Shown: in pieces, positions 14,631 through 17,745 of the stretch
Numbering within the stretch: position 1 is the first letter of the stretch
How the letters are laid out: every line of letters begins with the position of its first letter
NCBI GenBank assembly: GCA_049793155.1
Contig: JBARBN010000179.1
Coordinates: 1-17,745 of the forward strand
DNA length: 17,745 bases
Direction: 5' to 3'
From: JALNZF01 sp049793155
GTDB lineage: Bacteria; Nitrospirota; UBA9217
The notes under the pieces: generated by a model
What the model saw: only the letters and a program-made list of their open reading frames with translations
What the model was told of the DNA's origin: nothing
The model's database searches: none
Position numbers and translations under genes: made by a program

Positions 14631-14706
14631 AACCCCTTCATTCCCCTCCCTGAACGAAGGGTAACGAGTGGTGAAGCGACGATTTGAGAGATCGTCGTCT
14701 ATCCTC
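14631..14706 (+). repeat. structured glnK 3' UTR, copy B
   Basis: Sister of 12231-12306, following the intact P-II gene. It folds as CTTCATTC/GAACGAAG (one mismatch) around a CCCTCCCT loop, then GCGACGAT/ATCGTCGT around the identical TTGAGAG loop, then the terminator. The tail of the second stem (ATCGTCGT followed by a TATC-rich stretch) is also recognisable after the third P-II gene (about 16906-16922). Confidence 0.6.
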
Positions 14707-14709
14707 CCT

Positions 14710-14747
14710 GGGCCGGTATGCCTCATCCACATACCGGCCCTTTTTTT
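14710..14747 (+). terminator. intrinsic terminator of the two-P-II operon
   Basis: A perfect 11-bp stem, GGGCCGGTATG (14710-14720) with CATACCGGCCC (14730-14740), is followed by seven T. Confidence 0.95.
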
Positions 14748-14853
14748 ATGATATTGTTGATCTGTTTCAAGAGCCCATGATGTTAACTGTTGACCTAGTA
14801 GCCATTATTTTTACTGGTCCCGATTTTAGCAATCATGGATAGTTATCAGCTCG

Positions 14854-14881
14854 TGCTCATCATTTAGTCACCTGCCTAAAA
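14854..14881 (+). promoter_or_regulatory. candidate 28-bp activator element of the amtB promoter
   Basis: TGCTCAT (14854) and AGTCACCTGCCTAAAA (14866-14881), spaced as in the copies at 9980 and 13654. The core TAGTCA-N2-TGCCTA is an imperfect palindrome, almost identical to that upstream of nifB at 468. It lies about -168 to -141 from the inferred start. Confidence 0.5.
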
Positions 14882-14995
14882 TAGTATCCGATTTTCTGAT
14901 AATTATTAAGACCATTCAATAGCATTTCTTCGCGTATCAAGTGATTCTCGCAATATAATCAATAAGATTTTAAATCGGCTCTCAGCCTTATTTTT

Positions 14996-15011
14996 TGGCA
15001 TGTGCCTTGCT
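14996..15011 (+). promoter_or_regulatory. sigma-54 (-24/-12) promoter of amtB-glnK
   Basis: TGGCATG-N4-TTGCT is a full RpoN consensus match, with GG (14997-14998) and GC (15009-15010) 12 nt apart. The inferred start near 15022 gives a leader of about 42 nt to ATG 15064. Confidence 0.9.
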
Positions 15012-15063
15012 TATTATCAAGTGTAGAATTATTCAACAGCCATCAAAAAGGGAGGATAGTGTG

Positions 15064-16437
15064 ATGAAAGCAGCAATCTTGAAAAAGTTAGTTGTGGCAG
15101 TTCTGTTCCTGGTAATGGCGGCGTTTCTCATGCCCGCCGTGATCATGGCCGAGGAGGCGGGAGCCCCGGCAACTGCACCAGCTGCCGCAGCGGCACAGAC
15201 GGCGGCCCCAGCCCCGGCGCCGAAGATCGATACGGGAGACACGGCCTGGATGATCGTGGCTACCGCGCTGGTCATGCTCATGTCCATACCGGGTCTGGCG
15301 CTCTTTTACGGAGGCCTGGCAAAGACAAAGGACACGCTGAACACCATGGCAATGACCTTCGTGACGTTCTGTATCGTGAGCGTGCTCTGGGTCGTCTACG
15401 GCTATTCATTCTCCTTTGTCGGCGACATCCGCGGATTGATCGGCGATACGTCGCGGATATTCTTGAAGGGGATTGGACCGAACAGCATTTCGGATGCGGC
15501 AAAAACCATTCCCGAGTATATCTTTATCGCGTATCAGCTCACGTTCGCGGCGATCACGGTCGCTCTCGCCAGCGGCGCGTACATCGAACGCATGAAGTTC
15601 TCGGCATGGATAATATTTACCGTGCTCTGGATGACCGTGGTCTATCTTCCTGTTGCACACTGGGTCTGGGGCGGCGGATTCCTGGCAAAGCTCGGGGCTC
15701 TGGATTTCGCGGGAGGCACGGTGGTTCACATCAATGCGGGTATCGCGGCGCTCGTGGGCGCCCTGGTTTTGGGCAAGCGCAAAGTAAAGGCGATCATTCC
15801 CGGCAATCTGACCCTGGTGGTCACTGGAGCGGGATTGTTGTGGTTCGGCTGGTTCGGTTTCAATGCAGGATCGGCGCTGGCAGCGAATGGCCTGGCCGGC
15901 GCGGCATTCATTAATACAAATACTGCGACAGCGGTGGCCGCGATCGCCTGGCTGTCCGTTGAATGGATGCACTCCGGCAAGCCAACGGTGCTCGGCCTGG
16001 CTTCAGGTGCAGTCGGTGGCCTGGTGGCCATCACTCCCGCCGCGGGCTTCGTGAACATCGGCGGCGCAATCGTGATCGGCATTGCGGCGGGTGTTATCCC
16101 GTTCTTTGCAGTGGCAAAGCTCAAGCCGATGTTCGGTTACGACGACACGCTCGATGCCTTCGGCATTCACGGCATCGGCGGGACCATTGGAGCGCTCTTG
16201 ACCGGCGTGTTCGCGGACCCGGCTATCAACGAGGCGGGTAAAGGCCTGCTCTACGGCAACCCCGGCCAGCTCTGGACACAGTTCATAGCAGTAGCGGTGA
16301 CCCTGGTGTACAGCGCCGCGATGACCTTCATCATCTTCATGGTCATAAAGGCGACAGTCGGCCTGCGGGTCGGCGCGGAGGAAGAGACGATCGGGCTCGA
16401 TGAGAGCGAGCATGGGGAGCGGGCGTATAATTCGTAA
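15064..16437 (+). CDS. amtB: AmtB ammonium transporter, canonical
   Basis: 457-residue trimeric ammonium channel. A signal peptide (cleavage near Ala29, VIMA-EEA) and an Ala/Pro-rich linker (about 32-54) precede 11 helices starting at DTAWMIVATALVMLMSIPGLALFYGG. All functional residues of AmtB are present: gate Phe161 (QLTFAAI) and Phe266 (GWFGFNAG), Trp202, Asp214, and pore His222 (VVHINAG) and His369 (GIHGIGG). This is the likely scavenging transporter under nitrogen limitation, controlled by the GlnK encoded downstream. ATG 15064 is chosen for its spacing from AGGGAGG (15049-15055); a GTG at 15061 is also possible. Transcribed from the sigma-54 promoter at 14996. It differs in clade from the Amt at 10623. 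Confidence 0.95.
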   Translation: MKAAILKKLVVAVLFLVMAAFLMPAVIMAEEAGAPATAPAAAAAQTAAPAPAPKIDTGDTAWMIVATALVMLMSIPGLALFYGGLAKTKDTLNTMAMTFVTFCIVSVLWVVYGYSFSFVGDIRGLIGDTSRIFLKGIGPNSISDAAKTIPEYIFIAYQLTFAAITVALASGAYIERMKFSAWIIFTVLWMTVVYLPVAHWVWGGGFLAKLGALDFAGGTVVHINAGIAALVGALVLGKRKVKAIIPGNLTLVVTGAGLLWFGWFGFNAGSALAANGLAGAAFINTNTATAVAAIAWLSVEWMHSGKPTVLGLASGAVGGLVAITPAAGFVNIGGAIVIGIAAGVIPFFAVAKLKPMFGYDDTLDAFGIHGIGGTIGALLTGVFADPAINEAGKGLLYGNPGQLWTQFIAVAVTLVYSAAMTFIIFMVIKATVGLRVGAEEETIGLDESEHGERAYNS

Positions 16438-16452
16438 CCGTAGTATACCAGG

Positions 16453-16535
16453 GTCATTCCCGAGGTCGTAATCGGGAATCCGGTTTTTTGCATCGGGAAT
16501 AAACCAGATCCCCGATAGGATCATTCGGGGATGAC
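16453..16535. repeat. paired REP/BIME-like hairpins between amtB and glnK
   Basis: Two stem-loops lie in the 126-nt gap: ATTCCCGA/TCGGGAAT (16456-16463, 16472-16479) and ATCCCCGA/TCGGGGAT (16508-16515, 16525-16532), both perfect 8-bp stems. The ends GTCATTCC and GGGGATGAC make the pair inverted overall, as in BIME elements. Six T follow the first stem at 16484-16489, so that stem might also act as a weak terminator, lowering glnK relative to amtB. Confidence 0.7.
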
Positions 16536-16563
16536 AAGAGGACGAGATTAACAAGGAGGGACC

Positions 16564-16902
16564 ATGAAAAAGATCGAAGCCATAATCAAGCCATTCAAAC
16601 TTGATGATGTAAAGGATGCGCTGAACGCCCTCGGCATCCAGGGCATGACGGTGACCGAGGTGAAGGGGTTCGGCAGGCAAAAAGGGCACGTGGAACTCTA
16701 CCGCGGGGCGGAGTATGATATCAGCTTCATTCCCAAGGTGAAGATCGAGGTGGTGGTCGCTGATAGTATTGTCGAGAAGGTTGTCGGCACCATCGAGGAG
16801 AAGGCAAAGACCGGCAAGATCGGAGATGGCAAGATATTCATCACGAAAATAGAGGAGATCATCAGGATCAGGACCGGAGAACGCGGCGAGGTAGCGATTT
16901 AG
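16564..16902 (+). CDS. glnK: GlnK, canonical P-II signal protein
   Basis: 112-residue P-II trimer subunit that binds ATP/ADP and 2-oxoglutarate and plugs AmtB when ammonium is plentiful. All hallmark residues are present: MKKIEAIIKPFKLDDVKDAL, Gln39, T-loop GHVELYRGAEYDISF with Tyr46 and Tyr51 (the uridylylation site), Lys58, GDGKIFI (87-93), and Arg101 and Arg103 in RIRTGERG. ATG 16564 follows an AAGGAGGG ribosome site. It lies downstream of amtB in the classical amtB-glnK order, separated by a double hairpin. It is the only one of the window's P-II genes with a fully standard T-loop. Confidence 0.95.
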   Translation: MKKIEAIIKPFKLDDVKDALNALGIQGMTVTEVKGFGRQKGHVELYRGAEYDISFIPKVKIEVVVADSIVEKVVGTIEEKAKTGKIGDGKIFITKIEEIIRIRTGERGEVAI

Positions 16903-16926
16903 CGGATCGTCGTTTTATCTTCAACG

Positions 16927-16964
16927 GGCCGGCATGTATCATTGCATGCCGGCCATTCTTTTTT
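16927..16964 (+). terminator. intrinsic terminator after glnK
   Basis: A perfect 10-bp stem, GGCCGGCATG (16927-16936) with CATGCCGGCC (16945-16954), is followed by a T-rich tract interrupted by one C. Homologous to the terminators at 12310 and 14710. Confidence 0.9.
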
Positions 16965-16966
16965 AT

Positions 16967-17536
16967 TTATTGTCCCAGCCGTTTTCCCGCTTCGTTTGTT
17001 TCTTTCAGAGCGGTCGGATGTTTCTGAATATCGCCCTTGGCATCGATCCCGCCGAAGAAAAGTATATCGTGTTCGGGTACGCTTACAGTCCTGAAGAAGG
17101 CCTTTGCCGTTCCCGCGGAGCATTCCTTGCCGGTATCTTTTTTCATGCCGCCGACGAGAAGCAGCAGGCCTTTTCTTCCGTAAGGGCCCGCTGGTATCTC
17201 TTTCTTCAGGAGATATTTCTCACACCAGAAGGCCTGGCACCGGTCGATCATTGCCTTGGTCTGCGCGCTCAAGCCGAAGAAAAAAATGGGCGAGGCGAGG
17301 ATGATCCTATCGGCTTCCCGGATAGCGTCGAAGACCTTCTGCATGTTGTCCTTCTGAATGCAGACTCCTGTTGTGGTGCAGCCGCCGCAGTCCTGACACG
17401 GTTTGATATCCATGCCGTTGAGCTTAAAAACCGTCACCACATGGCCCGACTCCCGGAGTGGTTTCAGGGCCTCCGTGAGCAGGATTTCAGTATTGCCACC
17501 GGGACGAGGACTGCCGTTGAATGCGATGATCTTCAA
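16967..17536 (-). CDS. flavodoxin-fold NADPH:FMN reductase / iron-sulfur flavoprotein
   Basis: 189-residue cytoplasmic redox protein. FNGSPRPGGNTEILL (6-20) is the FMN-phosphate loop of the NADPH-dependent FMN reductase family. C47-x2-C50-x2-C53-x5-C59 is the compact cysteine motif of iron-sulfur flavoproteins (Isf type), which bind a [4Fe-4S] cluster and reduce O2 or H2O2 in anaerobes. ASPIFFFGLSAQTKAMIDR (80-98) is the second flavin-binding block. The start is a TTG (17534-17536), since the rubrerythrin stop codon lies in frame two codons upstream; AAGGCGG is a plausible ribosome site. It is 3 nt behind the rubrerythrin gene, so the pair probably forms an oxidative-defence operon. Convergent with glnK. 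Confidence 0.85.
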   Translation of the reverse strand: MKIIAFNGSPRPGGNTEILLTEALKPLRESGHVVTVFKLNGMDIKPCQDCGGCTTTGVCIQKDNMQKVFDAIREADRIILASPIFFFGLSAQTKAMIDRCQAFWCEKYLLKKEIPAGPYGRKGLLLLVGGMKKDTGKECSAGTAKAFFRTVSVPEHDILFFGGIDAKGDIQKHPTALKETNEAGKRLGQ

Positions 17537-17539
17537 GTG

Positions 17540-17745
17540 TTATTCCGCCTTGTGAAATGCCTGTTTCTTGGCTTTACAGACCGGGCATTCATCAGGCGCC
17601 TCGCCCTCGGCGGTATATCCGCAGACAGAACAGACATAATAGTCAAGGTCCTGGTTGCGTCCAAGGCTGTCGAGCGCTTTTTGATAGAGCGCTGCATGCA
17701 CTTTCTCCACCTCATTCGCATAGTTAAAGCTCTGCAGTGCTTTGC
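17540..17745 (-). CDS. rubrerythrin, C-terminal part (runs off the window)
   Basis: The last 68 residues are visible, the 5' part lying beyond the right edge. The sequence contains the end of the four-helix di-iron domain (NYANEVEKVHAALYQKAL) and the rubredoxin-like Fe(Cys)4 domain YYVCSVCGYTAEG..DECPVCKA, both typical of rubrerythrin, an NADH-linked peroxidase of anaerobes. It ends HKAE, with its TAA at 17540-17542, 3 nt before the flavoprotein start. The short plus- and minus-strand readings in other frames here are shadows. Confidence 0.9.
   Translation of the reverse strand, partial: KALQSFNYANEVEKVHAALYQKALDSLGRNQDLDYYVCSVCGYTAEGEAPDECPVCKAKKQAFHKAE

Larger units (their letters stand above)
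14748..15063. other. AT-rich regulatory region before amtB
   Basis: No gene is supported. It holds the activator element (14854-14881), an IHF-like sequence (14957-14969), the sigma-54 promoter (14996-15011) and the ribosome site AGGGAGG (15049-15055). The first 100 nt show nothing I can name. Confidence 0.6.

Noticed and set aside
14995..15063. 23-residue extension of AmtB upstream of 15064
   Set aside because: It would start inside the -24 element of the sigma-54 promoter. The start at 15064 gives a proper signal peptide.
17533..17721. 62-residue minus-strand frame at the right edge
   Set aside because: It is an out-of-frame reading of the rubrerythrin gene, whose correct frame shows the rubredoxin CxxC pairs.

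Overview
The window looks like a nitrogen-acquisition island from a Gram-negative, probably anaerobic, diazotroph. The nif marks are a nif-type ferredoxin, a short NifB without a NifX domain, a HesA-like protein and a homocitrate synthase. The Gram-negative mark is an outer-membrane barrel protein. Rubrerythrin and an iron-sulfur-type flavoprotein at the right edge suggest anaerobic life. I cannot fix the taxon from sequence alone; Nitrospirota or a deltaproteobacterial (Desulfobacterota) lineage would fit.

Layout. (1) 22-2244: fdxB, then a sigma-54 promoter and the nifB-hesA-like pair. (2) 2245-3870: a nested inverted-repeat element, an uncalled 54-residue two-helix membrane protein, and a NifV-type homocitrate synthase. 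(3) 4025-7366: a sigma-54 promoter drives an outer-membrane porin and an APC-family amino-acid permease with a roughly 120-residue periplasmic insert, closed by a terminator. (4) 7413-9212: a PP2C phosphatase-Ser/Thr kinase fusion with a C-terminal membrane anchor, convergent with a DUF421 membrane protein. (5) 10109-12348: a sigma-54 promoter, an SMR-like membrane protein, an Amt paralogue with altered gate residues, and a frameshifted P-II pseudogene with terminator. (6) 12460-13509: a DUF1646 transporter. (7) 13785-14747: a sigma-54 promoter and two divergent P-II genes plus terminator. (8) 14996-16964: a sigma-54 promoter, a canonical amtB, a REP/BIME-like double hairpin, a canonical glnK and a terminator. 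(9) 16967 to the end, minus strand: flavoprotein and the C-terminal part of rubrerythrin.

How the parts fit. Five near-consensus -24/-12 promoters put nifB, the porin-permease operon, both Amt operons and the two-P-II operon into one RpoN regulon. Four of them carry a WATCA (IHF-like) core at an almost fixed distance upstream of -24. Three share a 28-bp composite element at enhancer distance (about -143 to -168 overall), and part of it recurs before nifB. This suggests one common enhancer-binding activator.

The ammonium part seems to have grown by duplication of a promoter-(amt)-glnK-terminator module. One glnK copy has since died, but its 3' UTR is still about 85% identical to its sister by hand count, while a 111-nt coding block is only about 65% identical. 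That makes the 3' UTR a candidate functional RNA. The P-II T-loops differ (Tyr46/Tyr51; Val46/Tyr51; Phe/Ile), implying different partners or loss of uridylylation.
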